From SURF-33 sp964598885 (GTDB taxonomy: Bacteria; Desulfobacterota; Desulfobacteria; Desulfobacterales; Desulfosalsimonadaceae): DNA of 58,556 bases. Where the stretch lies: NCBI GenBank assembly GCA_964598885.1, contig CAZRES010000006.1:1-58556 (forward strand), read 5' to 3'. The notes below the pieces were generated by a model. It was not told the DNA's origin, did not search any database, and saw only the letters and a program-made list of their open reading frames with translations. The number at the start of each line of letters is the position of its first letter. Positions within the stretch are counted from its first letter, which is position 1. Positions 16,068 to 25,090 of this stretch are shown one piece after another. The position numbers and the translations under genes are program-made.

Positions 16068-18305
16068 TCAGAAAAATCCGCCGATGGTAAATTCCCACCG
16101 CCCGGAGTCTTCGCCGGGCTCTCGATCAAGAATATAGCCTCTTTCCAGCCGCAGCGGCCCCATGGGCGAATACCAGCGAATGCCAAAGCCGGCGCTTTCC
16201 CGCATATCTCCCAAATCAAAAGAACCGCCGTCATAGGCGTTGCCGGTGTCATAAAAAACCAATCCCATGAAACCGGCATCCTTAATAATGGGGAACAGAT
16301 ATTCCAGATTGAACTGAATATACCGATCCCCCCCATATTCAAGGCCTTCCTCGTCTTTTGGACTGACGTCCCGCCAGTCAAACCCCCGTAACGAATTAAT
16401 CCCACCAAGATAAAACCGCTCATAATCCGGCAGGTCCTTTCCGGAATGACGCCGCACATAGCCGATTTCACCATGAGCAAAAAATACCGTACTCCAAAAC
16501 AAAGGATAATACCACCCTGTTTCGGCGGTAACCTTGGTAAACCCGACATTGCCGCCGATACCGGCATATTGCACCGTGGCTTTGTGGTTTGATCCTTCCG
16601 TGGGATTGAAAACACGGTTTCTGGAATCATAAACCAGGCTCAGCGACACGCTGCTCTCCACATTGCGTTCTTCGGGGATCAGCTCCTGATACGCCTCCAC
16701 AACATTGGAAATATCACTGATATCATATGCATACCGGATATATCCCCTTGTATAATCCAAAACGGGATATCCGAAGCGCAGACTGCCTCCGGTGCTGTCA
16801 CGGTCATATTCATCATATTCCCGCTCCCATTTGTATATGTCCAATCCGGCCGACAGGGGAATATCAAACAACCATGGTTCGACAAAACTGAGGGAGAACT
16901 GCTGGGTGCGGCTGCCGGCCTGGGTCCGGAATTCCAAAAACTGGCCCAGGCCGAACAGATTGCGCTCGGAAACGGAGGCCATGACATAAAGTTTATCAAC
17001 GCCGCTGTATCCGCCGCCAAAGGTAAAGGTACCCGTTGGTTTTTCCGTGACATCGATCTGCAGAATCATTTCATCCTCTTGGCTCCCCTGTTGAGTCCGA
17101 ACATCAATATCCTCAAAAAAATCAAGCCGGTGAAGGTTTCGAACGCTCCGCTTTAAGCGATTGCTGCTGAAAAGACCCTTTTCATGGATGTGCAACTCCC
17201 GCCGGATCACCTTATCGCGGGTTTTGGTATTGCCGGTGATGAGAATTTTTTCAAAGTAAACCGGTTGATTCTGCTCGATGTGAAACACGATGTCAATGGT
17301 GGTCGCTTCCGGATTTTTTTCAATTTCCGGCATGACGTCGGCTCTGGCATAGCCCTTGTCCGCATATATATCGGTCAGCGTCAACACATCCTGCCGGATC
17401 GCGTCCCGGTTGTAATAAGTTTTATCCCTGGTTTCCAGAACAGCTAACAGTTCTTCCCGGTCGATGATGAAATCTCCCCGGACATCGACCGCCCCCATCG
17501 CATACTGGTCGCCTTCCTCAATCTTGATGAGAATATGAATCCATTCCTCCTCAAATTCGATCACCGGCTCACCGATCCTGGCATCCGCATATCCATTGTT
17601 GTGATAGTGAGCCGTCAACATCATGATATCCTGGGCCAGTTGGTCATGATCGAGTTCGCCGGAAGATGTCAGCCAGGAAAAAAACCCCTTTTCGGAAGTC
17701 TCCATCAATTCTTTCAGCTCTTTGTCCGAATAGGCCTGATTGCCGTCGAAACGGATCTCTTTGATCCGCACCTTTTCCCCCTCCTCGATGACAAATTCAA
17801 GATTCGTCTGGTTGTTTTCCAGAGGCTGGGTTTCATAGGTCACCCGGACATTGTGGTAATTTTTCTCCCGATAGAGGGTCTCGATGATGCGGATATTGCG
17901 TTGTATCCGGAAAATATTAAGAATCGATCCCGAACTGATATCGATGTTCTCGGCAAGTTTTTCATTGTCTATGGCCCGGTTGCCCGTAAATAAAATTTCC
18001 CGGATGGTGGGTTTTTCCCGCACCTCAAAAATAACAATATGACCGCCTTTTTCTTTTGCAACTTCCACACGGATATCATCAAAATAACCCATCTGATAAA
18101 TGGCTTCCAGATCGGCCGATAGCCGTTCTTCGTCGTACACACCGCCGGGCCGCGTTTCAATGACGCGGAGAATGGCATCGGTCTCGATCCGCTGATTTCC
18201 CGTTACACGGATTTCCGATACCCTGATGGCCTCTTCGGCGCTCAGAAGCGTTGCTCCACAGAAAAAAACGGTCCAGAAACATATCATCCAGAAACATGCG
18301 CGCAT
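16068..18305 (-). CDS. bamA: Outer membrane protein assembly factor BamA
   Basis: 745 aa from ATG 18305 (a TTG at 18308 precedes it). A signal peptide (ICFWTVFFCGATLLSA) is followed by five POTRA domains (about residues 24-410; e.g. IRVSEIRVTGNQRIETDAIL and VRIKEIRFDGNQAYSDKEL) and a 16-strand Omp85 barrel ending in Phe (TIGGFF), the C-terminal signal for barrel insertion. The L6-type motif appears as INSLRGFDWRDVSPKD (variant of the VRGF/Y motif). It follows lolD by 7 bp. Essential core of the Bam complex; no accessory Bam lipoproteins occur here. Confidence 0.95.
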   Translation of the reverse strand: MRACFWMICFWTVFFCGATLLSAEEAIRVSEIRVTGNQRIETDAILRVIETRPGGVYDEERLSADLEAIYQMGYFDDIRVEVAKEKGGHIVIFEVREKPTIREILFTGNRAIDNEKLAENIDISSGSILNIFRIQRNIRIIETLYREKNYHNVRVTYETQPLENNQTNLEFVIEEGEKVRIKEIRFDGNQAYSDKELKELMETSEKGFFSWLTSSGELDHDQLAQDIMMLTAHYHNNGYADARIGEPVIEFEEEWIHILIKIEEGDQYAMGAVDVRGDFIIDREELLAVLETRDKTYYNRDAIRQDVLTLTDIYADKGYARADVMPEIEKNPEATTIDIVFHIEQNQPVYFEKILITGNTKTRDKVIRRELHIHEKGLFSSNRLKRSVRNLHRLDFFEDIDVRTQQGSQEDEMILQIDVTEKPTGTFTFGGGYSGVDKLYVMASVSERNLFGLGQFLEFRTQAGSRTQQFSLSFVEPWLFDIPLSAGLDIYKWEREYDEYDRDSTGGSLRFGYPVLDYTRGYIRYAYDISDISNVVEAYQELIPEERNVESSVSLSLVYDSRNRVFNPTEGSNHKATVQYAGIGGNVGFTKVTAETGWYYPLFWSTVFFAHGEIGYVRRHSGKDLPDYERFYLGGINSLRGFDWRDVSPKDEEGLEYGGDRYIQFNLEYLFPIIKDAGFMGLVFYDTGNAYDGGSFDLGDMRESAGFGIRWYSPMGPLRLERGYILDREPGEDSGRWEFTIGGFF

Positions 18306-18312
18306 CAATTCA

Positions 18313-19059
18313 TTACACCTTATCCAATTCCAAAAGTTTGCCGTCGACCAGGGTCATGATACGGCCCATACAACCGGCAAGCTTCATATTATGGGTGACA
18401 GTCACAATGGTCATCTGTCGCTCCTGATTCAACGAAAGCAGCAGATCATGAACCTGGACGCTGTTTTTTTGATCCAGGTTGCCCGTAGGTTCATCCGCGA
18501 GCAGAATATCGGGGTCGAGTACCAGAGCACGGGCAAGAGCGACCCGCTGCTGCTCCCCGCCGGAAAGCTGATTCACCCGGTGGCGGATGCGATCCTTGAG
18601 CCCGACCCGCACCAGAATGGCTTCGGCTTTTTGCCGGATGGCCGCGGCCCGGTCCCCCCGAATCAGCCCGGGCATCATGGTGTTTTCAAGAGCCGAAAAT
18701 TCGGCCAGCAGATAATGAAACTGAAAAACAAACCCGATGGATTTATTCCGAAACCGGGCCAGGCTTCCCGAATCGAAACCAAAGACATCTTCCCCGCGAT
18801 AAAAAAGCCGACCGCTGTCAGGCCGATCCAGAGTGCCCACCACATGAAGAAAAGTGGATTTTCCTATGCCCGACTCTCCCACCACAGCGATGGTCTCCCC
18901 GGCGAAGATATCGCAGGATAAATCTTTTAATATCACAATGGGTCCGGCGTTACCGTCATAGGCTTTGGAGATCCGTGTCAGACGAACCAACACATCTGCG
19001 GCGCCGGCGTCCGAAGCGACATCGGTAAATGGTTTCTCCGGCCGGAGCAGATCAGCCAT
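18313..19059 (-). CDS. lolD: Lipoprotein-releasing ABC transporter ATP-binding protein LolD
   Basis: 248 aa. Walker A GESGIGKSTF, Q-loop region GFVFQFHYLL, signature LSGGEQQRVALARAL, Walker B ILLADEPTGNLD, H-loop VTHN. It powers transfer of outer-membrane lipoproteins from the inner membrane with the permease encoded just upstream; the genes overlap by 8 bp. About 20 N-terminal residues precede the first ABC strand. MacB-type transporters have the same ATPase motifs, but the pairing with a LolC/E-type permease and bamA supports Lol. Confidence 0.92.
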   Translation of the reverse strand: MADLLRPEKPFTDVASDAGAADVLVRLTRISKAYDGNAGPIVILKDLSCDIFAGETIAVVGESGIGKSTFLHVVGTLDRPDSGRLFYRGEDVFGFDSGSLARFRNKSIGFVFQFHYLLAEFSALENTMMPGLIRGDRAAAIRQKAEAILVRVGLKDRIRHRVNQLSGGEQQRVALARALVLDPDILLADEPTGNLDQKNSVQVHDLLLSLNQERQMTIVTVTHNMKLAGCMGRIMTLVDGKLLELDKV

Positions 19060-20287
19060 ACCGCAGGGCCTCCACCGGATTCAACCGCGACGCCTTGTAG
19101 GCCGGATAAAGCGTGGAAACAAAACAGATCCCCACGGCGGCGATTACGATGACAAAAACGTCCAGATACCGCAACTGCACCGGGAGAGTGGTAAAGTAAT
19201 AGACATCTCCGGGCAGCTCAATGAACTGATAATGTTTCAGGACATAGCATCCCAGGACACCCAGGATTACTCCCAGCGCGGTGCCGACCATGCCGATCAC
19301 CAGTCCTTTGTACACGAAAATTTTCCGCACACTTCGATCCGTGGCGCCCATGGCCTTGAGAATGGCGATATCCCGGGTTTTGCTCAACACCATCATAATC
19401 AACGAACTGGCAATGTTAAACGCCGCCACCAATATAATCAGGGTCAAAATAATAAACATGGCCTTTTTTTCCAGTTTCAGGGCGGAAAAAAAATTCCGGT
19501 TCAACTGCATCCAGTCGGTGGTCCAGTAGGGAAACCCGAAATCCTCGCCAATGGCCGCCGACATTCGATCCGCATGATAGATATCGGTAATGCGGACGCC
19601 GATGCCGGTCACCGCATCGCCGACTCTGAGCATCTTCTGGGCGGTTTCCAGGTGGATATAGGCCAGAGTGGCATCATATTCATAAAACCCCGAAGCAAAG
19701 ATTCCGGTAACTTCAAACCGCTTCATACCCGGCATATGACCCACAGGCGACATCATGCCCCTTGGGGATATGATATAAACCACTGCACCTTCGGAAACTC
19801 CCAGATTCATGGCAAGCTCCCGGCCCAGTATAATCCCGGGAACCGGTGCCTCCGCCGAATCCGGAGATTCCACCCGAAGTTTGCGGCGCAATTTTTCACG
19901 GGAATATCCTTTAACAGCCGTTCCAGCCGACGACGGATCCACCCCCCGAAGCACGGCGCCGGACATGGTGGAAGCAGATCGGAGCATCACCTGGGTATGG
20001 ATGAAAGGATCGGCCGACGTCACGTCCTGGCGCTTCTCCAGCTGCTGAATGATATCGCGGTACTCGGAGATTTCGCCGCCGTGCCGCCGGAGAATGACAT
20101 GGGCTTCCACACCAAGAATCTGGGATTTGAAATAGGATTCCGCACCCGACATTACGGAGATCACGATAATCAGCGCCATCACTCCCACCGTCACCCCGGC
20201 CATGGAAAGCAGGGTGATAAAGGAAATAAACGCATGTTTCTGCCGGGATCGCAGATAGCGGCCGCCGATGAAATATTCAAACGCCAT
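19052..20287 (-). CDS. lolC: Lipoprotein-releasing ABC transporter permease (LolC/LolE family)
   Basis: 411 aa, four membrane helices: one N-terminal (FISFITLLSMAGVTVGVMAL), a large periplasmic domain (about residues 45-265), then three at the C-terminus (IILTLIILVAAFNIASSLI; GMVGTALGVILGVLGCYVL; VFVIVIAAVGICFVSTLY) with the FtsX-like ILKAMGAT motif. It starts the YFIGGRYLRSRQKHAFISF family signature. A single LolC/E gene with one LolD implies a homodimeric permease (often called LolF/LolC type outside gammaproteobacteria). It is about 65 bp after lysS. Confidence 0.92.
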   Translation of the reverse strand: MAFEYFIGGRYLRSRQKHAFISFITLLSMAGVTVGVMALIIVISVMSGAESYFKSQILGVEAHVILRRHGGEISEYRDIIQQLEKRQDVTSADPFIHTQVMLRSASTMSGAVLRGVDPSSAGTAVKGYSREKLRRKLRVESPDSAEAPVPGIILGRELAMNLGVSEGAVVYIISPRGMMSPVGHMPGMKRFEVTGIFASGFYEYDATLAYIHLETAQKMLRVGDAVTGIGVRITDIYHADRMSAAIGEDFGFPYWTTDWMQLNRNFFSALKLEKKAMFIILTLIILVAAFNIASSLIMMVLSKTRDIAILKAMGATDRSVRKIFVYKGLVIGMVGTALGVILGVLGCYVLKHYQFIELPGDVYYFTTLPVQLRYLDVFVIVIAAVGICFVSTLYPAYKASRLNPVEALRYG

Positions 20288-20352
20288 AGATCGTCATATC
20301 CATACCATCGTATCCGTGCGGAGTTCGTCCCATATGCGGGCGCAAAATGTGA

Positions 20353-21852
20353 TCAAGTCTTTTCCGCGGGTTTCATATGGGGAAACAAGATGACGTCGCG
20401 AATGGAGGCAGCATCTGTCAGCAGCATCACCAGCCGGTCGATGCCGATTCCCTCGCCGGCGGTGGGCGGCATGCCATATTCCAGCGCCCGGATATAATCC
20501 TCATCCATCATATGGCTCTCTTCATCTCCGGCCGCCCGCTTGGCGAGCTGCTGCACAAAACGGGCCCGCTGGTCCTCGGGGTCGTTGAGCTCTGAAAATC
20601 CATTGGCGATTTCCCTGCCGGCGATAAACAGTTCAAAACGATCCGTCAGATTCGGATCTTTTCCGCTGCGCCGGGAAAGGGGCGATACCTCCACCGGATA
20701 GCCGGTGATAAACGTCGGCTGTATCAGATGAGGCTCAACAAGCACATCAAACAGTTTGGTCAGAATTTTCCCCGGCCCCATGGTCTGGAGTTCTTCTTTA
20801 TTGCCAAAACTGATGCCGGCGGATACCGCCGCTTGCAGAAGGGCCTCGCGCTGATTCAGAATCGGGGCATCCAAGCCGCCGATGGTCGTCATGGCATCAG
20901 CCATGGTCATTCGTTGCCAGGGACCCTGAAAATTGATCGTGTTGCCCTGATAGGTGATTTCATGAGAGCCCGTCACGGAAAGCGCCGCCGTCTGGAACAT
21001 TTCCTCGGTCAACGCCATGAGGTCCTCGTAGTCGGCATAGGCCTGATAAAATTCAAGCATGGTGAATTCCGGATTGTGCTGGGTCGATATCCCCTCATTT
21101 CTGAAATTCCGGTTGATTTCAAACACACGCTCAAACCCGCCGGTCACCAGCCGCTTCAAATAGAGTTCCGGCGCGATCCGCAAATAAAGATCCATGTCCA
21201 GGGCATTGTGATGGGTTTGAAAGGGTTTTGCCTCGGCTCCGCCCGGAATGGCCTGCATCATGGGGGTTTCCACTTCCAGGAAGTCCCGATCCAGAAGAAA
21301 CTTCCGAATGACCTGGATCAGTCGGCTGCGCGTAATAAAAACTTCCCTGACGCCCGGGTTCATAATCAGATCCAGATACCGCTGCCGATAACGTTTTTCC
21401 GGATCTTTCAGACCGTGAAACTTTTCCGGCAGGGGTCGCAATGATTTGGACAGCAGACGGATTTTATCGGCCAGAAGGGTCCATTCACCGGTTTTGGTTT
21501 GAAACATCTCCCCTGTTATACCGATAAAATCGCCGATATCCATTTTCTTGAAAAGGCCGTAGGCCTCCTGCCCGATTTTGTCCTGTCGGATATACGCCTG
21601 CAGCTGTCCGGTTCGATCCCGAAACCGGATGAAGCTCGATTTTCCAAAACGATTGACGGCCATAATGCGCCCGGCCATGGAAATGTTTTTCGGCAAAAGC
21701 GCACCGGCGTCAGCCGGCGCCGCAACGCCGTCCAGAATGTCGCGGATCCAATGCGTTACGCGAAAATCATTGGGATAAGGATTGATCCCCGCTTCCGTAA
21801 ACTCGCGTACTTTTGTCTTTCGTGCCGATATAATATCGCTGGTTTGTTCCAT
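20353..21852 (-). CDS. lysS: Lysyl-tRNA synthetase (class II)
   Basis: 499 aa from ATG 21852, an alternative ATG being at 21867. N-terminal OB-fold anticodon-binding domain (about 55-165; SMAGRIMAVNRFGKSSF), then the class II catalytic core: motif 1 near 190, motif 2 FEINRNFRNEGISTQHNPEF near 265, motif 3 GEGIGIDRLVMLL near the C-terminus. Not part of envelope biology, but lysS next to lolC/lolD is a common arrangement in deltaproteobacterial genomes. A candidate promoter lies about 110 bp upstream. Confidence 0.95.
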   Translation of the reverse strand: MEQTSDIISARKTKVREFTEAGINPYPNDFRVTHWIRDILDGVAAPADAGALLPKNISMAGRIMAVNRFGKSSFIRFRDRTGQLQAYIRQDKIGQEAYGLFKKMDIGDFIGITGEMFQTKTGEWTLLADKIRLLSKSLRPLPEKFHGLKDPEKRYRQRYLDLIMNPGVREVFITRSRLIQVIRKFLLDRDFLEVETPMMQAIPGGAEAKPFQTHHNALDMDLYLRIAPELYLKRLVTGGFERVFEINRNFRNEGISTQHNPEFTMLEFYQAYADYEDLMALTEEMFQTAALSVTGSHEITYQGNTINFQGPWQRMTMADAMTTIGGLDAPILNQREALLQAAVSAGISFGNKEELQTMGPGKILTKLFDVLVEPHLIQPTFITGYPVEVSPLSRRSGKDPNLTDRFELFIAGREIANGFSELNDPEDQRARFVQQLAKRAAGDEESHMMDEDYIRALEYGMPPTAGEGIGIDRLVMLLTDAASIRDVILFPHMKPAEKT

Positions 21853-21964
21853 ATCATTCCAACCCATTCCGGGTGATATTCATTCCATAAATGACGACAA
21901 GACCCATGCTGTTTTTTTTCCGCCGGATCCGATCATCACAAAAAATTCCATATGATTATGGGGC

Positions 21965-21993
21965 TTGCTATCCCATTTGCGTCCCGCTGTCAA
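21965..21993 (-). promoter_or_regulatory. Candidate sigma-70 promoter for the lysS-lol-bam-lpx-lpt gene run
   Basis: On the minus strand a perfect -35 TTGACA (21988-21993) is followed after 17 bases by TAGCAA (21965-21970), a poor -10. It lies in the 210-bp gap between pilS and lysS, the largest gap before the fabZ-lpxD repeat, so a promoter is expected here. The weak -10 makes this tentative. Confidence 0.35.
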
Positions 21994-22077
21994 GCGCAAG
22001 TGCGGATTATCTCCGGCGTCTGCGTTGAACCGCGAATCTGGACCTATTCTTTCATCCTGCACGCAACGTTATGAAAG

Positions 22078-23394
22078 TCAGGCGGATACTTTCTGAAAAG
22101 CGGTTACCTGCGGAAATTTAAGAATAAACGACGTGCCTTTGCCGGGTGTGCTGGAAACGTCGATAATGCCATTACAGGCAGTTACGATTCGCTGGACAAT
22201 GGATAAGCCCAGGCCGGTTCCTTTGGTTTTCTGGGTAAAAAACGGGTCAAATATCGATTGCATGGTTTCTGCGGTCATGCCGCAACCGCTGTCGGTGATG
22301 GTAATTCCAATATTCTTACGATCGATCTGCCCAACGTCGACATGAATCGATCCCTGGCCGTCGATGGCCTCGTCGGCATTCAACAAAAGATTCCAGAGCA
22401 CCTGGCGGATATGCTCCGGATCGGCGTGGATGTAAATTCCCCTGGCCACCTGACGGTTGATGACGATTTTCCGATGCCGATGACGCAAATCGGATTCAAA
22501 ATAGGTCACGATCTCATCTGCGGCTTCGCCGACATCCAGGGCTTTGGCCCGCCCGATTCCCGGTTTCGCGAACAGCAGAAAATCGTTGATCAGAGCGCTG
22601 ATCCGCTCGGTTTCCCGGATCATGATGCCCATGAACTTATCGCGGTACGGTTCATACGGAAGCTCTTCCTTGAGCACCTGAATCGAACCCGAGACCGCCG
22701 CCAGAGGATTTTTGATCTCATGGGCCAGGCCGGAGGCCATTTCACCGATGGCCGCCAGTTTTTCCACCCGCCGGATCTGCTCTTCGGCGGCCCAGAGATC
22801 GAGCTTGGCCTGTTTTTCCTGCTCCGCCAAATAACCGCTCAAAAATGCCACGGCAAAACAGGCCGCCATGGTAATCAGCATTTTGTAAATTACGTATTCC
22901 CAGGAATAGGTGGACAGCATGTATAGGGGTTCAAAACCGAAAGGATGGATAATGCCGTAATATTCGAGATCCACCAGAATGCCGTACTGAATGACGCAGA
23001 TAATGGCGGTGATCATGCCGCCCCGCCTGCTTGTCACCATGCCGGCGTAAATGATAACCAGCAGGTAAAGAAATGCAAATACGCTGGAAAAACCACCCGT
23101 TAATAAAATAATTCCTGACACGGTGACACTATCGATATTGAGCTGGATATAACCGAAAAGCAGTAATTTTTTAACCCGGGGAAGAAAAAGCGCGTAACAA
23201 CCCGATACCAGCAAGATAGCGATCGCGATGATATTGAGATACACCAAGGGAGTACTGAGAACCGAAATCCCCTCGTGATAAGCGGCAAGCATGGAGGAGC
23301 CGAGCAATACCGACGCAAACAGGGCCCGGAAAAAAATGAGCCATTTAATTTTACGGTACAGATCGGATTGGAACCGTTTTTCCCGGTCGATCAT
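22078..23394 (-). CDS. pilS: Membrane sensor histidine kinase, PilS/NtrB-like
   Basis: 438 aa. About six N-terminal membrane helices (residues 20-190), a short linker coil, then a HisKA domain with phospho-acceptor His225 in LAHEIKNPLAAVSGS and an HATPase_c domain (N box LWNLLLNADEAID, G boxes DSGCGM and GTGLGLSI). The six-helix polar sensor plus NtrB-type kinase is the architecture of PilS, which controls pilin genes with the sigma-54 regulator PilR. It lies 6 bp downstream of pilC. No response regulator gene is in the window, so the partner must be elsewhere. The name is by architecture and context. Confidence 0.75.
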   Translation of the reverse strand: MIDREKRFQSDLYRKIKWLIFFRALFASVLLGSSMLAAYHEGISVLSTPLVYLNIIAIAILLVSGCYALFLPRVKKLLLFGYIQLNIDSVTVSGIILLTGGFSSVFAFLYLLVIIYAGMVTSRRGGMITAIICVIQYGILVDLEYYGIIHPFGFEPLYMLSTYSWEYVIYKMLITMAACFAVAFLSGYLAEQEKQAKLDLWAAEEQIRRVEKLAAIGEMASGLAHEIKNPLAAVSGSIQVLKEELPYEPYRDKFMGIMIRETERISALINDFLLFAKPGIGRAKALDVGEAADEIVTYFESDLRHRHRKIVINRQVARGIYIHADPEHIRQVLWNLLLNADEAIDGQGSIHVDVGQIDRKNIGITITDSGCGMTAETMQSIFDPFFTQKTKGTGLGLSIVQRIVTACNGIIDVSSTPGKGTSFILKFPQVTAFQKVSA

Positions 23395-23400
23395 CTCCGT

Positions 23401-24606
23401 TTATAATGATCCGGCCATCTGAAAGACAGGCAGATACATGGCTATCACCAGACCGCCGATGGTGACGCCCAGAAACACCAGCATGAAAGGCTCGATCAGG
23501 GATGTGAGATTGTCCACGGCCTGATCAACTTCATCTTCATAAAAATCAGCGATTTTTTCCATCATCGTATCAATGGCGCCGGTGGACTCCCCCACGGCGA
23601 TCATGGAACAGACCATTGGCGGGAAAACCCCGGTCTGAGACAGGGGGTCGGCAATGGTCTGGCCTTCGGCAATACCCGCACGGACGGTGTAAATGGCGGT
23701 TTCAACGGTTTTGTTGCCGGCGGTTTTGGCCACGATGTCAAGGGCCTCCAGGATGGCGACGCCGGAAGCGAGCATGGTGGACATGGTCCGGGTAAAACGG
23801 GCCACCGCCACTTTACGGATCAGGATGCCGATGACCGGGAGTTTAAGCATGGCATTGTCGATAAACGCCCGCCCTTTCTCGGTCCGGTAAAACCGCCGGA
23901 AAGCCCAGATAAACAAGACGATAAACACAATAATATGAATAATTCTGGCCTTAACAAACCGGCTCATATCGACCACAATCTGCGTGGGGGCCGGCAGAGC
24001 CGATCCGAAATCCGCAAACATCTCCTCGAATACCGGGATAACAAAAATCAGAATCACCGAAATTACCAGCACGGCAATGGCAATGGTCACCAGAGGATAG
24101 GTCATGGCGCCTTTGACCTGGGCCTTGAGCTTGGCCGCCTTTTCCATATAGGCGGACAGCCGCCGAAGAATCACGTCAAGAATACCCCCGGCTTCGCCTG
24201 CGGCCACCATATTGACGAAAAGATTATCAAAGTGTTCGGGATATTTTTTCAAGGCCTCGGCCAGGGTCTGCCCGCCTTCCACCGACTCCTTGATGTTTCT
24301 GATCATTTTTTTAAATGTCGCGTTATCCTGCTGGGACTGCAGAATATCCAGGCACTGGATAATGGGCAGGCCGGCGTCGATCATGGTGGAAAACTGGCGG
24401 CAGAAAATAATAATATCCTGCTGCCGCACTTTGGGTTGAAGAAAGGACACATTTTCAAACAGGTCCTTGGGCTTTTTCTTTACCTTGACGGGCGTAATTC
24501 CCTGCCGGGTGAGATTGGTCTTGACCTCCTGCTCCGAGACCGCCTCCATTTCCCCTTTTCGCACCTGGTCGCCCCTGGCGCGACCTTCCCACACAAAAAC
24601 CGGCAT
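23401..24606 (-). CDS. pilC: Type IV pilus inner-membrane platform protein PilC (GspF family)
   Basis: 401 aa with two GspF/T2SF domains (about 65-190 and 270-392), each followed by hydrophobic segments (VTIAIAVLVISVILIFVIPV; IIHIIVFIVLFIWAF; LVFLGVTIGGLVIAMYLPVF). Family marks are FCRQFSTMIDAGLPIIQCL and the repeat-equivalent FTRTMSTMLASGVAILEAL. The N-terminal ~55 residues match the PilC/GspF start (VFVWEGRARG). ATG 24606 has AAAGGGGG just upstream. It stands apart from the Tad-type platform proteins at 44-48 kb and belongs to a classical type IVa pilus or type II secretion system whose other parts are elsewhere. Confidence 0.9.
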   Translation of the reverse strand: MPVFVWEGRARGDQVRKGEMEAVSEQEVKTNLTRQGITPVKVKKKPKDLFENVSFLQPKVRQQDIIIFCRQFSTMIDAGLPIIQCLDILQSQQDNATFKKMIRNIKESVEGGQTLAEALKKYPEHFDNLFVNMVAAGEAGGILDVILRRLSAYMEKAAKLKAQVKGAMTYPLVTIAIAVLVISVILIFVIPVFEEMFADFGSALPAPTQIVVDMSRFVKARIIHIIVFIVLFIWAFRRFYRTEKGRAFIDNAMLKLPVIGILIRKVAVARFTRTMSTMLASGVAILEALDIVAKTAGNKTVETAIYTVRAGIAEGQTIADPLSQTGVFPPMVCSMIAVGESTGAIDTMMEKIADFYEDEVDQAVDNLTSLIEPFMLVFLGVTIGGLVIAMYLPVFQMAGSL

Positions 24607-24662
24607 ATGACCCCCTTTATTGTGCGCTCAACCCATAAAAACACTGTGAAAACTGCAAAATG

Positions 24663-24690
24663 ATAATAGCATTTCGAATAAGAGCGTCAA
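24663..24690 (-). promoter_or_regulatory. Sigma-70-type promoter upstream of pilC
   Basis: On the minus strand TTGACG (24685-24690), a 16-base spacer, then TATTAT (24663-24668), about 57 bases before the pilC ATG. Both hexamers differ from consensus at one position. It is in an AT-rich 484-bp divergent intergenic region. Confidence 0.6.
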
Positions 24691-24937
24691 GATAATAGAT
24701 AATAAAAATTATGCATCGTTGCCTTTTATCATGATATCGGTCATAAAACAATTTTTTTAATCATTTTTCAAGCACTATATCACGGTTGACCAGGGGGCGA
24801 ACAAAAGACAACGACGTGGCGACACTGAGGACAAAGCCGCTAAATTTATTTCCCGGGCGGATGAACTTAATTGCTCAAAAAGCTTTTTTTTGTTAACGAT
24901 ATTTCATTTGTAACCTTGATTTAATTTTGTTGGATTT

Positions 24938-24953
24938 TGATCGGTACCGATCA
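24938..24953. promoter_or_regulatory. 16-bp perfect palindrome, possible operator
   Basis: TGATCGGTACCGATCA is its own reverse complement. It sits about 140 bp before the start of the rightward gene and about 330 bp from pilC. A dimeric regulator site is a natural reading, but no regulator gene is adjacent and a 16-bp palindrome alone does not prove function. Confidence 0.35.
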
Positions 24954-25090
24954 TGTTGGCGTTTATTTTACATCCAGTTGTGTGCCGCGCGTCTGTCAGA
25001 GGCGGTGGTTTGTCCGGAAACATCGGATTCAGCGTCATCCGGGTCCGGCAGGTTTGATAACAGATAAACAATTGCACCACGGGACAAATC

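Larger units (their letters stand above)
24607..25090. other. 484-bp AT-rich divergent intergenic region
   Basis: Separates pilC (-) from the DHH/CBS/nucleotidyltransferase gene (+). It holds the pilC promoter noted separately, a 16-bp perfect palindrome at 24938-24953, and homopolymer A/T runs around 24750-24770 and 24880-24895. I see no credible gene or RNA. A promoter for the rightward gene must also be here but no hexamer pair stands out. Confidence 0.6.

Noticed and set aside
18965..20497. 510-aa plus-strand reading frame
   Set aside because: Antisense to the LolC/E permease; rich in His/Gly/Arg/Asn and without any recognisable domain.
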